A stretch of DNA of 64,000 nucleotides, taken from positions 1 to 64,000 of the forward strand of contig PAAY01000082.1 of the NCBI GenBank assembly GCA_002698985.1, read 5' to 3'. Under the pieces are notes generated by a model. The model was not told the origin of the DNA. It saw nothing but the letters and a program-made list of their open reading frames with translations, and did no database searches. Both the position numbers and the translations under genes were made by a program. Below, in pieces: positions 52,087 to 62,200 of this stretch (position 1 is the first letter of the stretch; each line of letters begins with the position of its first letter). Source of the stretch: Saprospirales bacterium (GTDB taxonomy: Bacteria > Bacteroidota > Bacteroidia > Chitinophagales > Saprospiraceae).

Positions 52087-52186
52087 GCCCACCTCAGTGG
52101 TTTTTAAGATATTGTAATTTCAATTCTAATTAGGTTTCCGGTCGTTGTGGGCTGTTCTATGATTGCCGGAACACAAATCTTTTCAA

Positions 52187-52693
52187 ATGCAAGTTGGTAA
52201 TAACAAAGTAGTTTCCCTGCACTATCGTTTACAGATCGATAACGCAGAAGGGGAACTCGTAGAAGAAACTTTTGGTAGTGAACCGTTGGTATTCATGTAT
52301 GGTGCAGGCCAGATGATTCCTGATTTTGAGAAAAATCTCGAAGGCAAGGCTGCCGGCGATGATTTTGCTTTTGGCATCGAAAGCCAGAATGCCTACGGCG
52401 AATACAACCCTGAAGCCATCGTTAAATTGCCGTTGGAAACATTCAACATGAATGGCAAAACCGCAACCGAATGGATGGAGAAAGGCATGACCATCCCGAT
52501 GGCTGATGCAAACGGCAACAGACTGACCGGTGTGGTTCAGGATATTACTGAAGATGGCGTTGTGATGGATTTCAACCATCCAATGGCCGGTCAAAACCTC
52601 TACTTTACAGGTAAAATCGAATCAGTTCGTGAAGCTACTCCTGAAGAGCTTGCTCACGGGCATGTACACGGTGAAGGTGGCGTAGAACACTGA
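52187..52693 (+). CDS. SlyD-like FKBP peptidyl-prolyl isomerase
   Basis: A 168-residue cytoplasmic proline isomerase and chaperone. The start at 52187 (MQVGNNKVVSLHYRLQ) fits the FKBP fold; upstream frame extension is not needed. Motifs: GAGQMIPDFEKNLEGKAAGDDFAFGI is the FKBP core around the inserted-flap (IF) domain, and YNPEAIVKLPLETF begins the insert. The C-terminus AHGHVHGEGGVEH is a short His-rich metal-binding tail as in SlyD. It may assist nickel or metal handling. Confidence 0.9.
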   Translation: MQVGNNKVVSLHYRLQIDNAEGELVEETFGSEPLVFMYGAGQMIPDFEKNLEGKAAGDDFAFGIESQNAYGEYNPEAIVKLPLETFNMNGKTATEWMEKGMTIPMADANGNRLTGVVQDITEDGVVMDFNHPMAGQNLYFTGKIESVREATPEELAHGHVHGEGGVEH

Positions 52694-52718
52694 TTTTAGT
52701 CACTTTCGGCTTTTATCT

Positions 52719-52801
52719 CTCGACCTGCAATCCAAGTTACAAAAGGGCTTGCCAGCTTTGTTGGCAATATGACAAAGGCCCGGGCTTGGTTGCAGGTCGA
52801 G
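52719..52801. repeat. Long imperfect inverted repeat upstream of the TonB-dependent receptor
   Basis: Left arm 52719-52736 (CTCGACCTGCAA, one extra T, CCAAG) and right arm 52785-52801 are complementary over 17 bp. Inside, TTGCCA/TGGCAA (52749-52767) forms a further stem, and CTTTGT/ACAAAG is an alternative pairing. The right arm contains the -33 TTG of the following promoter, so the element could control it. Confidence 0.7.
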
Positions 52802-52814
52802 TCGTTTATATTTG
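52786..52814 (+). promoter_or_regulatory. Promoter for the TonB-dependent receptor
   Basis: TTG at 52786-52788 and TATATTTG at 52807-52814, 18 nt apart, match the consensus. The leader to the ATG at 52859 is about 40 nt. Confidence 0.55.
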
Positions 52815-52858
52815 CCGCCGCAACAAAACCCCGGAACTTGCTTCCACAACTGATACGT

Positions 52859-55177
52859 ATGAAAAATCAACTGCTACTCCTTGCTCTGGTATTGTTCAGT
52901 ACGGCCCTGTTCGCCCAAAAAGGTGGAACCATCCGGGGTAATGTTTACGACAAGAATACCGGAGAACCCATTATTTACGGAACCGTATTCCTGAGGGGAA
53001 CCACCATTGGCACCAATACCAATGAAGACGGTTTCTACAGTATCGGAGGAGTGCCGGAAGGCGAATACACCGTGGTGGCAACCTACGTTGGTTACGACAG
53101 TGCCACCGTGGATGTGAAAGTGGTTGAAGGCGGCATTGCGTCAGCGAACCTGCTCATGGAAGAAAGTTCAGTGCAATTGGCCACCGTGGATGTGTCAGCC
53201 CGCAAAGAGAAGGCCCGTTCTGACGTGCAGATCTCAAAAGTGACAGTAACCTCGAAACAGATCAAAGCCCTGCCCAGTACCGGTGGTCAGACGGACATCG
53301 CCCAATACCTGCCGGTCTTGCCCGGTATCATCTCTACCGGTGACCAGGGCGGACAAATCTACATCCGGGGTGGTTCACCCATCCAGAACAAGATCCTGCT
53401 GGATGGCATGACCATCTACAATCCGTTCCACAGCATTGGCTTTTTCTCCGTATTCGAGACGGAGACCATTAAAACCGTTGATGTTCTTACTGCCGGTTTC
53501 AACGCCGAGTACGGCGGCCGGATCTCTGCCGTCATCGATCTGAAAACCCGGGAAGGAAACAAAACCCGTTTTGGTGGCCTGGTGAGCGCCAACCCATTTC
53601 AGGCCAAAGCCCTGTTTGAGGGGCCAATCAAAAAATTCAAAGAGGGTGGGGGAAGTACCTCATTCATGCTTACTGCCAAACACTCTTACATCGACAAAAC
53701 CTCGCCCCACCTTTATTCGTATGCCGTCGATACTTCCTTTTACAAGTTCAACAATGACACCCTGAGTGGCGATGACGTGAACAGGCTTCCTTTCAGCTTT
53801 ACCGACCTGTACGGCAAGCTATCGTTCATCACCTCCAATGGCAGTAAATTCAACCTCTTTGGTTTCAACTTCGCCGATGATGTGAATTATGTCGGCGTTG
53901 CCAAACTCGGTTGGGACTCCTACGGCGGAGGGTTTAATTTTTCCGTCATTCCGCCAAATTCCAACCTCGTTATTGGTGGCACCTTCGCATTCTCTGATTA
54001 CGACATCGAATTGCGTGAGGCAGGAGAAGATCCCCGTTCCAGTGGGATTTTCAGTTACAATGTATTGCTCGACTTTACCTACTTCGGTCTCAACAGCGAA
54101 GTGAAATACGGCTTTGAAGTCAATGGTCTCGACAGCCGCTTCAGCTTCCGGAATTTTGCCGGAATAACCATCGACAAAGACATCAACACCAACGAGCTTG
54201 GCGGCTTTGTCCGGCTGAAGCAAAAAATGGGAGACTGGATTCTGGAACCCAGCCTCCGCATTCAGTTATATCCTTCTGTTCCGGCAACATCGTTGGAGCC
54301 CCGCTTTGGTGCCAAATACAACATGACCGAAAACCTGCGCTTCAAATTAGCAGGTGGATTGTATTCTCAAAACCTCATCAGTTCTGTCAATGAACTGGAT
54401 GTGGTGAACCTCTTCGTTGGATTCCTGGCCGGAACCGATGAGGCCGTGAAAGAACCTGACCAGCAAACGGAAGCCTCCCACCGCCTTCAAAAATCCATGC
54501 ACGGAGTTGTGGGGGTAGAAGTAGATCTGACTTCAAACATCGAATTGAATGTCGAGCCTTATTACAAGCGCTACACGCAACTCATTCAGCTCAACCGCAA
54601 CAAACTTGAAATTTCGGACCCGAACTTCGTCACCGAAACCGGTGATGCTTATGGTATTGATTTTTCGCTCAGGTATGAGAAAGGGGACTTTTTTGCCTGG
54701 GGTACCTACTCACTTGCAAAGGTGACCCGCTTTGACGGTGAGCAAACCTATCCTACCATTTTTGACCGCCGTCACAATGTGAATCTGCTCGCTGTTTACC
54801 AGATGGGTGAAGACAAATCATGGGAGGCCGCTGTTCGGTGGAATTATGGCTCCGGACTGCCATTCACATTGACCCAGGGCTTTTACAATAAAATCGACTT
54901 TGGCGATGGCCTCGACACCGATCCGAAGACAACAAATGGCAACTTGGGTGTTGTGCTCGATGACCAACGCAACGGGGGCCGTTTGCCCGATTACCACCGG
55001 TTGGATATTTCTTTGAAGAAAACCATGAAGTTTGGACGCTATACAAGCCTGGAGGCCGTGGCCAGTGCAACCAATGCCTATAGCCGCGACAACATCTTTT
55101 ATTTCGATCGCTTCCGCAACAAGCGTGTAAACCAGTTGCCCATCCTCCCAAGCCTTGGCCTGACGCTGAACTTCTGA
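52859..55177 (+). CDS. TonB-dependent outer-membrane receptor
   Basis: A 772-residue outer-membrane transporter that imports a substrate with TonB energy. The start at 52859 gives a signal peptide (MKNQLLLLALVLFSTALFAQ). Residues 22-105 are a carboxypeptidase-regulatory-like domain (IRGNVYDKNTGEPIIYGTVF). The plug domain (about 115-235) has DIAQYLPVLPGIISTGDQGG, IYIRGGSPIQNKILLDGM and GFNAEYGGRISAVIDLKTREG. The beta-barrel follows to the aromatic end LGLTLNF. It has no SusD partner, so it may take iron complexes or another ligand. It has its own promoter inside a large inverted repeat and a terminator after it. Confidence 0.92.
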   Translation: MKNQLLLLALVLFSTALFAQKGGTIRGNVYDKNTGEPIIYGTVFLRGTTIGTNTNEDGFYSIGGVPEGEYTVVATYVGYDSATVDVKVVEGGIASANLLMEESSVQLATVDVSARKEKARSDVQISKVTVTSKQIKALPSTGGQTDIAQYLPVLPGIISTGDQGGQIYIRGGSPIQNKILLDGMTIYNPFHSIGFFSVFETETIKTVDVLTAGFNAEYGGRISAVIDLKTREGNKTRFGGLVSANPFQAKALFEGPIKKFKEGGGSTSFMLTAKHSYIDKTSPHLYSYAVDTSFYKFNNDTLSGDDVNRLPFSFTDLYGKLSFITSNGSKFNLFGFNFADDVNYVGVAKLGWDSYGGGFNFSVIPPNSNLVIGGTFAFSDYDIELREAGEDPRSSGIFSYNVLLDFTYFGLNSEVKYGFEVNGLDSRFSFRNFAGITIDKDINTNELGGFVRLKQKMGDWILEPSLRIQLYPSVPATSLEPRFGAKYNMTENLRFKLAGGLYSQNLISSVNELDVVNLFVGFLAGTDEAVKEPDQQTEASHRLQKSMHGVVGVEVDLTSNIELNVEPYYKRYTQLIQLNRNKLEISDPNFVTETGDAYGIDFSLRYEKGDFFAWGTYSLAKVTRFDGEQTYPTIFDRRHNVNLLAVYQMGEDKSWEAAVRWNYGSGLPFTLTQGFYNKIDFGDGLDTDPKTTNGNLGVVLDDQRNGGRLPDYHRLDISLKKTMKFGRYTSLEAVASATNAYSRDNIFYFDRFRNKRVNQLPILPSLGLTLNF

Positions 55178-55205
55178 TGGTGAAAAAATAACCAACTCGA
55201 TGTGT

Positions 55206-55242
55206 GATTGCCGGTTCCTTTGGTTCCGGCAATCGCCTTTTT
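55206..55242 (+). terminator. Terminator of the TonB-dependent receptor gene
   Basis: Stem GATTGCCGG/CCGGCAATC followed shortly by TTTTT. Confidence 0.75.
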
Positions 55243-55284
55243 GGATTGACTTTTTTCCCTTTCCTTAAATCCTTCGTTAATCAT

Positions 55285-55292
55285 TACCTTCG
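55285..55292 (+). promoter_or_regulatory. Possible -7 element for sucC
   Basis: TACCTTCG is a variant of TAnnTTTG, 30 nt before the ATG. No good -33 is seen, so this is weak. Confidence 0.35.
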
Positions 55293-55322
55293 CAGCGCTT
55301 TTTTAAATCAAATCAAAACGCA

Positions 55323-56540
55323 ATGAATCTTCACGAATATCAAGGCAAAGACCTTTTGAAGCAGTTTGGAGTACCCGTTCAGGAAGGCATCGTGGCAACA
55401 ACCGTTGAAGAAGCGGTTGAAGCCTGGAAATCCATCCGGGAAAAAACCGGTACCGATGTGGTTGTCGTCAAGGCACAAATCCATGCAGGGGGCCGTGGAA
55501 AAGGCGGAGGGGTCAAGCTGGCCAAAAACCTGGATGAACTGAAAGAGCATGCAGGCAATATCCTGGGAATGATGCTCAAAACTCCTCAGACACCGGGTGG
55601 GCTGAATGGCCCCGGTAAGCTCGTCCGCAAAATCCTGATCGCTGAGGATAGCTACCGGCCTGATTTCGATGCCTGCAAAGAATACTACGTCTCCATTCTT
55701 ACCGACCGCGAAAAGAAATGCAATGTGATCATCTATTCCACCGAAGGTGGTATGGAGATAGAGAAAGTAGCAGAGGAGACTCCCCACCTGGTTCACAAAG
55801 AATATGTGGATCCCGAATTGGGCCTCCAGGCTTTTCAGACCCGGAAGGTGGCCTTCAACCTCGGGTTGAGCGGGCAGGCATTCAAAAACATGACGAAGTT
55901 TGTGGCTGCCCTTTACAAGGCTTTCACCACTTCTGATGCCACCCTCTTTGAAATCAATCCTTGCCTCAAAACGCCCGACGATCGCATCGTTGCGGTTGAC
56001 TGTAAGGTGTCATTGGATGACAATGCCCTGTTCCGTCACAAAGACCTGGAAGAATGGCGCGACACCGATGAGGAAGATCCGATCGAGGTGGAAGCCAAAA
56101 AATATGACCTGAATTACGTGAAGCTCGATGGCAACGTCGGCTGCATGGTGAACGGTGCCGGACTCGCCATGGCCACCATGGATATCATCAAGCTTTCCGG
56201 TGGTGAGCCTGCCAACTTCCTTGACGTTGGCGGAACCGCTGACGCTGCAAGGGTGGAGCAAGCTTTCCGCATCATTTTGAAAGACCCGGCCGTGAAAGCC
56301 ATTCTGATCAACATTTTCGGGGGCATCGTTCGTTGCGACCGGGTTGCTCAGGGCGTGGTGGATGCCTATAAAAATCTTGGCGGCGTGAACGTGCCCATCA
56401 TCGTTCGTTTGCAGGGCACCAACGCCGACCTTGCGAAGAAAATCATCGATGAATCAGGCCTGAAGGTTTACTCAGCAACCCTGCTGCAGGAAGCAGCTGA
56501 CCTGGTGAAGAAAGTACTGCAGGAAGAGGTCAACGCCTGA
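55323..56540 (+). CDS. sucC: Succinyl-CoA synthetase beta subunit (ADP-forming type)
   Basis: Beta subunit of succinate-CoA ligase in the TCA cycle, 405 residues. Marks: [19 protein letters not shown], the ATP-grasp region [20 protein letters not shown], and [34 protein letters not shown] and [15 protein letters not shown] at the CoA/phosphohistidine face. It is a few residues longer than most. The alpha subunit gene (sucD) is not next to it; tRNA-Glu follows in the other orientation. Confidence 0.97.
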   Translation: MNLHEYQGKDLLKQFGVPVQEGIVATTVEEAVEAWKSIREKTGTDVVVVKAQIHAGGRGKGGGVKLAKNLDELKEHAGNILGMMLKTPQTPGGLNGPGKLVRKILIAEDSYRPDFDACKEYYVSILTDREKKCNVIIYSTEGGMEIEKVAEETPHLVHKEYVDPELGLQAFQTRKVAFNLGLSGQAFKNMTKFVAALYKAFTTSDATLFEINPCLKTPDDRIVAVDCKVSLDDNALFRHKDLEEWRDTDEEDPIEVEAKKYDLNYVKLDGNVGCMVNGAGLAMATMDIIKLSGGEPANFLDVGGTADAARVEQAFRIILKDPAVKAILINIFGGIVRCDRVAQGVVDAYKNLGGVNVPIIVRLQGTNADLAKKIIDESGLKVYSATLLQEAADLVKKVLQEEVNA

Positions 56541-56560
56541 TTTTCTTGCAGTTTTAATGC

Positions 56561-56603
56561 AAATGGCCAACCGGATACTACGCTCTGGTTGGCCATTTTT
56601 TTT
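56561..56603 (+). terminator. Terminator of sucC
   Basis: Stem AAATGGCCAACC/GGTTGGCCATTT followed by a T run. Confidence 0.85.
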
Positions 56604-56626
56604 CGCAAAACATTGGTCTGGGAAAT

Positions 56627-56655
56627 AAAAAAAGCCGCCTCGATGAGGCGGCTTT
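56627..56655 (-). terminator. Terminator of tRNA-Glu
   Basis: Stem AAAGCCGCCTC/GAGGCGGCTTT with three-base loop, then seven T on the minus strand, directly after the tRNA 3' end. Confidence 0.85.
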
Positions 56656-56729
56656 GGTAGCCCGTACGGGAATCGAACCCGTGTCTCCACCGTGAAAGGG
56701 TGGCGTCCTGACCCCTAGACGAACGGGCC
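56655..56729 (-). tRNA. tRNA-Glu (anticodon TTC)
   Basis: On the minus strand the sequence folds as a cloverleaf: acceptor GGCCCGT/ACGGGCT, D-arm with TCTAGGGGTCAGGA, anticodon loop CTTTCAC with TTC, and T-arm ACGGGTTCGATTCCCGT; discriminator A and an encoded CCA end at 56655. Without CCA it covers 56658-56729. Confidence 0.95.
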
Positions 56730-56849
56730 ATCTTTATGGCTTGCTTTTTCAAAGCGGGGGCAAAGATAGTTTCTTCAACAAAAAACCAAAGAGCAAGTTG
56801 AAATTTTTTTTCAGAATTATTCTCAGCGAGAATTGATACGCTAAATCCT

Positions 56850-56857
56850 TACATTTG
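56850..56857 (+). promoter_or_regulatory. -7 element for gap
   Basis: TACATTTG matches TAnnTTTG; the leader to gap would be about 90 nt. Confidence 0.5.
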
Positions 56858-56953
56858 CCCCGCTTCCTGACCAGACCCTGTCAACCGGACTTGCCGGTGA
56901 TTCAGACAACCGGGTTACCCATTCTTTCACCTTAATAAACCACTTCTAAAGAC

Positions 56954-57955
56954 ATGGCTAAGAAAGTTGCAATCAATGGTTTTGGCAGAATTGGTCGTCT
57001 GACCTTCCGCAACCTGCTGAAAAGATCTGATGTTGAAGTTGTCGCTATCAACGATTTGACCGACAACCAAACCCTGGCCCACCTCTTCAAGTACGACACC
57101 ATGCAAGGCAAGTACGAGGGTGAGGTTTCAGCCGATAACGAATACCTCTACATTGACGGAAAGAAAATTATTTGTTCCGCAATTGCTAATCCGGCTGAGT
57201 TGCCCTGGAAGGAGCTCGGCGTTGATGTGGTGCTGGAATGTACCGGCCGTTTTTTGTCCAGCGACAAAGCCCAGTTGCACCTGGATGCCGGTGCCCGCAG
57301 GGTAGTGCTCTCCGCTCCACCCAAATCGGCTGATATACCGACCTTTGTTATCGGAGCCAACCACCACGAAATCAAACCTGACGACAAGATCCTTTCCAAT
57401 GCTTCCTGCACCACCAACTGCCTCACACCGCTGGTGATGGTGTTGGACAAAGCTTTCGGTGTTGACCGCTTCATGATGAGCACCATCCACGCCTATACTT
57501 CTGACCAGAACATCCAGGATGGACCACACCGTGATCTTCGCCGGGCACGCGCTGCTGCTGAAAACATCATTCCCACTTCAACAGGTGCTGCAAAAGCCGT
57601 GGTGCTGGTTGCTCCACACCTCAAAGGCCGCATTCAGGCCCAGGCTATTCGTGTCCCTGTGGCCACGGGTTCTTTGACTGATTTGACTTGTGTGGTGAAG
57701 ACCGAGGGCCTTACCGAAGAACAAGTGAATGCCAAATTCAAGGAAGCTGCCGAAGGCCATTGGAAAGGCATTTTGGAATACACCACAGATCCCATTGTTT
57801 CTGCTGACATCGTCAGAAACACCCACTCCTGCATTTTCGACTCACAACTGACGCAGGTGAATGGAAACCTGGTGCGTGTAGTGGGTTGGTACGACAATGA
57901 ATCCGGTTACTCAGCCCGCCTTGCCGACCTGGCGGCCATGGTAGCCAATCAATAA
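56954..57955 (+). CDS. gap: Glyceraldehyde-3-phosphate dehydrogenase
   Basis: Glycolytic NAD-dependent enzyme of 333 residues, a normal length. NAD-binding start KVAINGFGRIGRLTFRNL; catalytic Cys152 in SNASCTTNCLTPL; catalytic His region IHAYTSDQNIQDGPH; C-terminal WYDNESGYSARLADLAAMV. The Asp in INDLTD near residue 34 suggests NAD preference. pgk follows 87 nt downstream, across a terminator-like hairpin, so both glycolytic genes may share partial readthrough. Confidence 0.97.
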   Translation: MAKKVAINGFGRIGRLTFRNLLKRSDVEVVAINDLTDNQTLAHLFKYDTMQGKYEGEVSADNEYLYIDGKKIICSAIANPAELPWKELGVDVVLECTGRFLSSDKAQLHLDAGARRVVLSAPPKSADIPTFVIGANHHEIKPDDKILSNASCTTNCLTPLVMVLDKAFGVDRFMMSTIHAYTSDQNIQDGPHRDLRRARAAAENIIPTSTGAAKAVVLVAPHLKGRIQAQAIRVPVATGSLTDLTCVVKTEGLTEEQVNAKFKEAAEGHWKGILEYTTDPIVSADIVRNTHSCIFDSQLTQVNGNLVRVVGWYDNESGYSARLADLAAMVANQ

Positions 57956-57975
57956 AGACTGAATTAGTATGAAAG

Positions 57976-58026
57976 AAGGCACTATCCGGCCAGGTTGCTG
58001 TGGTAGTGTCTTTTTTATTGCTCATC
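57976..58026 (+). terminator. Terminator-like hairpin between gap and pgk
   Basis: Stem AAGGCACTA/TAGTGTCTT with one G-U pair, a long loop, and TTTTTT at its end. It may reduce pgk transcription relative to gap. Confidence 0.6.
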
Positions 58027-58042
58027 AAAGAATTTCCCAAAA

Positions 58043-59248
58043 ATGAAAAATCTGGATTTCAAAAATAAGCGGGTGTTGATGCGGGTGGACTTCAATGTGC
58101 CAATCGATGCCAATCACCAGGTAACAGATGATACGAGAATCCGGCTGGCCTTGCCAACCATCAAAAAGGTGCTGGAGGGAGGAGCATCCATTGTGCTGAT
58201 GGCCCACCTCGGAAGACCCCAGAAAAAGCGCCTTCCCGATGGTAGCATTGACGTTGACAAATTCAGCCTGAGGCCTGTGGCCGGGTACCTCAGCAAAGTT
58301 TTGGGAACCGAAGTGAAATTCTGCCCCGAAACAGTTGGTGAAAAGGCCGAGGCAATGGCCAATGCCCTGAAGCCCGGCGAGATCATGATGGTGGAGAATA
58401 CCCGTTTTGACCCCGGCGAGGAGAAAGGCGATGAGGAATTGGCCAAAAAAATGGCTCGCCTCGGAGACATTTACATCAACGATGCCTTTGGCGCTGCTCA
58501 CCGGGCTCATGCTTCCACGGCAGTGGTAGCTCGCTTTTTTCCGAAGGAAGCCAGAAGTTTTGGCCTGCTGATGGAAAGCGAACTGAACAACGCAAAAAAG
58601 CTCCTGGACGAGCCGGAACATCCCTTTACCGCTGTGGTTGGAGGCGCCAAAGTTTCTGACAAAATTCTGCTGCTGGAGCGCTTCCTGGACCTTGTGGACC
58701 ACATCATCATCGGTGGTGGCATGGCATACACCTTCATCAAAGCCCAGGGTGGGCGTATCGGAAACTCCCTCGTCGAGGAAGACCGCATTGGCACCGCCAG
58801 TGAATTGTTGAAGAAGGCAGAGGAAAAGGGCGTCCAGATACACTTGCCAGAGGACAGTGTCGTTGCCCCGGAATTTGCTGACACTCCAAACTGGAAGGTG
58901 GTTCCAAGCAACGACATTCCCGATGGGTACATGGGCCTTGACATCGGTGAAAAAGCCCGGAAGGCCTTCAGTGAGGTCATTCTGCAATCAAAAACCATCG
59001 TATGGAACGGCCCCATGGGAGTTTTCGAAATGAGCAACTTTGCCAATGGTACAAAAGCCATTGCTCAAGCCGTGGCAGAAGCTACTCAAAACGGTGCCTA
59101 TTCGCTCATAGGTGGAGGGGACTCGGTTGCAGCCATCAACCAGATGGGACTGGCTGACAAGGTGAGCTTTGTCAGCACCGGCGGTGGCGCCATGCTGGAA
59201 TTGCTGGAGGGCAAGGAGTTACCAGGAGTGAAAGCAATTCTTGATTAG
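58043..59248 (+). CDS. pgk: Phosphoglycerate kinase
   Basis: Glycolytic kinase of 401 residues. N-terminal [12 protein letters not shown], substrate-binding [43 protein letters not shown], the hinge [12 protein letters not shown], and nucleotide-binding [33 protein letters not shown]. It lies after gap on the same strand. Its stop overlaps that of the convergent TPR-CHAT gene by a few bases. Confidence 0.97.
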   Translation: MKNLDFKNKRVLMRVDFNVPIDANHQVTDDTRIRLALPTIKKVLEGGASIVLMAHLGRPQKKRLPDGSIDVDKFSLRPVAGYLSKVLGTEVKFCPETVGEKAEAMANALKPGEIMMVENTRFDPGEEKGDEELAKKMARLGDIYINDAFGAAHRAHASTAVVARFFPKEARSFGLLMESELNNAKKLLDEPEHPFTAVVGGAKVSDKILLLERFLDLVDHIIIGGGMAYTFIKAQGGRIGNSLVEEDRIGTASELLKKAEEKGVQIHLPEDSVVAPEFADTPNWKVVPSNDIPDGYMGLDIGEKARKAFSEVILQSKTIVWNGPMGVFEMSNFANGTKAIAQAVAEATQNGAYSLIGGGDSVAAINQMGLADKVSFVSTGGGAMLELLEGKELPGVKAILD

Positions 59249-62200
59249 GCTTTTTTCCTTCGGTAAATGAAAAAACCGGAGATTAGCAGGCCGGCGCCTG
59301 CCAGCCAATACCACAGGTGCCGGCCTTCCTGCCGGATGGGTTCCATCTTACCAACGGGAACAAAGGCAGCCCAGAAAAGCGGATGCGAACGGTTGCTGCC
59401 TTTGTTTCTGTTCAGGTAAGTAAGCTTGGCATTTCGGAGGGCCTCATCCTTTTCCTGGCCAGCTTTAAGGTTGCTGTAAAACGTTTCGATGATTTGCGAA
59501 GATGCCCTGTCGTCGATGCTCCAAAGGGTGGTGACAATGCTGCTGGCGCCGGCAAACAGAAATCCTCTGGCCAGGCTGAGTATCCCTTCTCCTCTCTGGT
59601 ACTCTCCGATTCCAGTTTCACAGGCACTCAGAACTACCATGTCAGCCTTCAATTGGAGGTTGTAAAGGTCTTTGACGAAGAGCAATTCATCGTTCTGGTC
59701 ATTTGATATGGGATAGAAAGCCAGGTAAGAAAATTCTCCGTTCTCGTCATTGGCTTTACCGTGTGTGGCCAGGTGAATCAGTCTGGCATCTGGGCCGAAT
59801 TTTATGAAGGCATCCCTGGTTGCAAGACTGTCGAGAAAGAGCCTTCCTCCAATCAACTTGTTCACGAGTGTAGCTTCCTCCCTGTTGTATTTCAATTGAT
59901 TCAGCACCATGCTCCAGGAATCCCGGCTCAGGGTGAGGGTGTCACCTTTGTACGAAGGGGCAAACTGCACATTCCCTTTGCCGGAAACAGTTTTTGAGGC
60001 TGTTTCGTAGAGCTGGGTTGCAGAGTAGTCGTAGCTGACCTGGTAGTCCTGGATCAAATAGGCGTGGCCGTCAAAATCGGTGTAATTTTCAGGTGTGGCC
60101 GTCAGCAGAGCCTCGAAAGGAAGGTAACCCAGGATGCCAGAAGGAATAATGATGAGTTTATTCCCGGAGAGAGAGGGCTCTATCGGCTTGAAAACGAGGT
60201 TGTAAATTTCATTTCCAATGTTGTTGAATTTCTGGATCAACAATCCGTAGTCTTCACTGCCGGGATTGAAATGGTAGATGCTGTTGCAAAATTCCTCCAC
60301 CCAGGTTTCGAGTGGAAAATCCTTGGCGATCCTGTGAAAGGCAGCACCTCGATGGTTGATGACGAAAACGAAAAGGTTGTCTTCACCTGTAAAGAACGAA
60401 ACCAGGTTTTCACCTTCGTTCAGAATATCACTCTGAAGGTCGGCAATGCTGACAGTGGGAGCTTCGTACCGCAGTTTGTAGTAGGTGGGGTACAGGCTGA
60501 CGATCTCTTTTTGAAGCTTGTTGTAGACCCTTTTCTTTTCGAAAAGTTCTTCGGAAAACTCGTTTAACAGTTTTGGGTCGGCACCGGCACCTTTTAGCCC
60601 TTCTTCAAACTGGCTTTTTTCGAGGTAGGCGATGTCGATTTTCAATTGCCTTTCCATTTGCAAGATGCTGTCGGGAATTCCGGCAAAGTACCTTGCATCC
60701 ACTGCCCGGAGTGCCTCCACCAGGAGCGTGGCATTGCTTTGTTCCGCAATGCCAAAAGCGGATTCGATGAATTCAGCATCCATTTCGTTTTGCTGCCACA
60801 GGTAGTATTCGGTGAGTATGGCCTTCTCGTAAACCCTGAAAAAGTTGTCGAGCAGGGTTTGTCGTGAGGCTGCCTCTTCAAGATAGGAAGTGATGTACTT
60901 GATCAGCGCCAATGCTTCGGACGACCGTTCTCTGGCAGCTATCAGGTGGTCGGTGTTACCATCCTTTTCAAAGCCATTCAGTTCAAGTTCCACCCATTTC
61001 TGAAGGGTCTTGATCAATGCGATGGGAGCATTGAGGTGGTTGAAGTTTTTTGACCCAGGCAGATAACCAAGTGCCATGGCCGCCTTTTTGAGATAATTGT
61101 TCGCCTGGTCGAGGTCGTCAGAATGAGCAGTTGCAATGGCATCGAGGGTTACGCCCACTTCCGGGTGTATCTCTCCGAAGGTCTTTTTGAAAACATCGAG
61201 GCTTTTGTTCAGATAGCTCAGAGCTTCCTTTTTGCGATTTTGTCTGGCGTACAGTGCTCCAATGTTCCGGTGAAATACGGCGATTTCGGTTGGATCGGTT
61301 TGTTTGAGGTTTTGTACGATGGCCATGGCTTTCTGGTAATACTGCACCGCCAGCTTCGCATTGTTTTTCTTCTCAAAATAGGTCCCTAGTTCGCTCAATA
61401 CCTGAGCCATTTCCTTGGGATCATAGTTGCCTACCTTGTCGTAAATCGCTTTGGCATGGATCAGCGACTCATAGGCTCCGTCAAGGTCTCCTTTTTCCAA
61501 CAAGACCAGACTGATGTAATAGTAGGAGCGGGCAATGAGCGGATGATTCTCCGAAAAGTTATCCGTCCGGATTTGCAAAGCCCTGTTCAGATAAGATAGC
61601 GCCTGGCCCAGATCCCCCCTTTCAAAATGGAGCAGGCCGATATTGGTATAGGTATGGGCAACTTCAGGGTGATTGGTACCGTAATTGGTCTCCATCATGG
61701 CCTGCGCCTTGTAGAGGTAGTCCAGTGCTTTCCTCAGGTCGCCTTTCCGGTGATATGTCGTCCCAATGTTGTTGTAGAGGCCGGCAAATTCCTCATCATT
61801 CTCGGGAAGAATGCTGTCGTACACCATCAATGTGGAATCGAAATAGCTGATGGCCTCATTGACCTTGCCGGTGTTGTAGGCCAGCGTACCCAGGTTGAAG
61901 AAGTTGTTGGTAGTCTGTATGCTGTAAAGGCCAAACTCCTCTTTATTGAAACCAAGTGATTCGGTGTAATTCACGAAAGCCTCTTCATAAAGCCCCAACC
62001 TTTCATTGGCAATTCCCAGGTTGTTCAGGTGTTGTGCCGCCTGGTCAGGGAAGTGTTTCCGAGAAATGGTAAGCGCCAATTGGAAATACTGTTTTGCGCC
62101 CTGATAATCTCCCGTTCCGAGCAAAAAGATACCCATGGCATTGTACGCCCGCATTCGTTCAGAGTGGTTCTCGGGCAGGCCTTTTTCGGCCAGTTCGACG

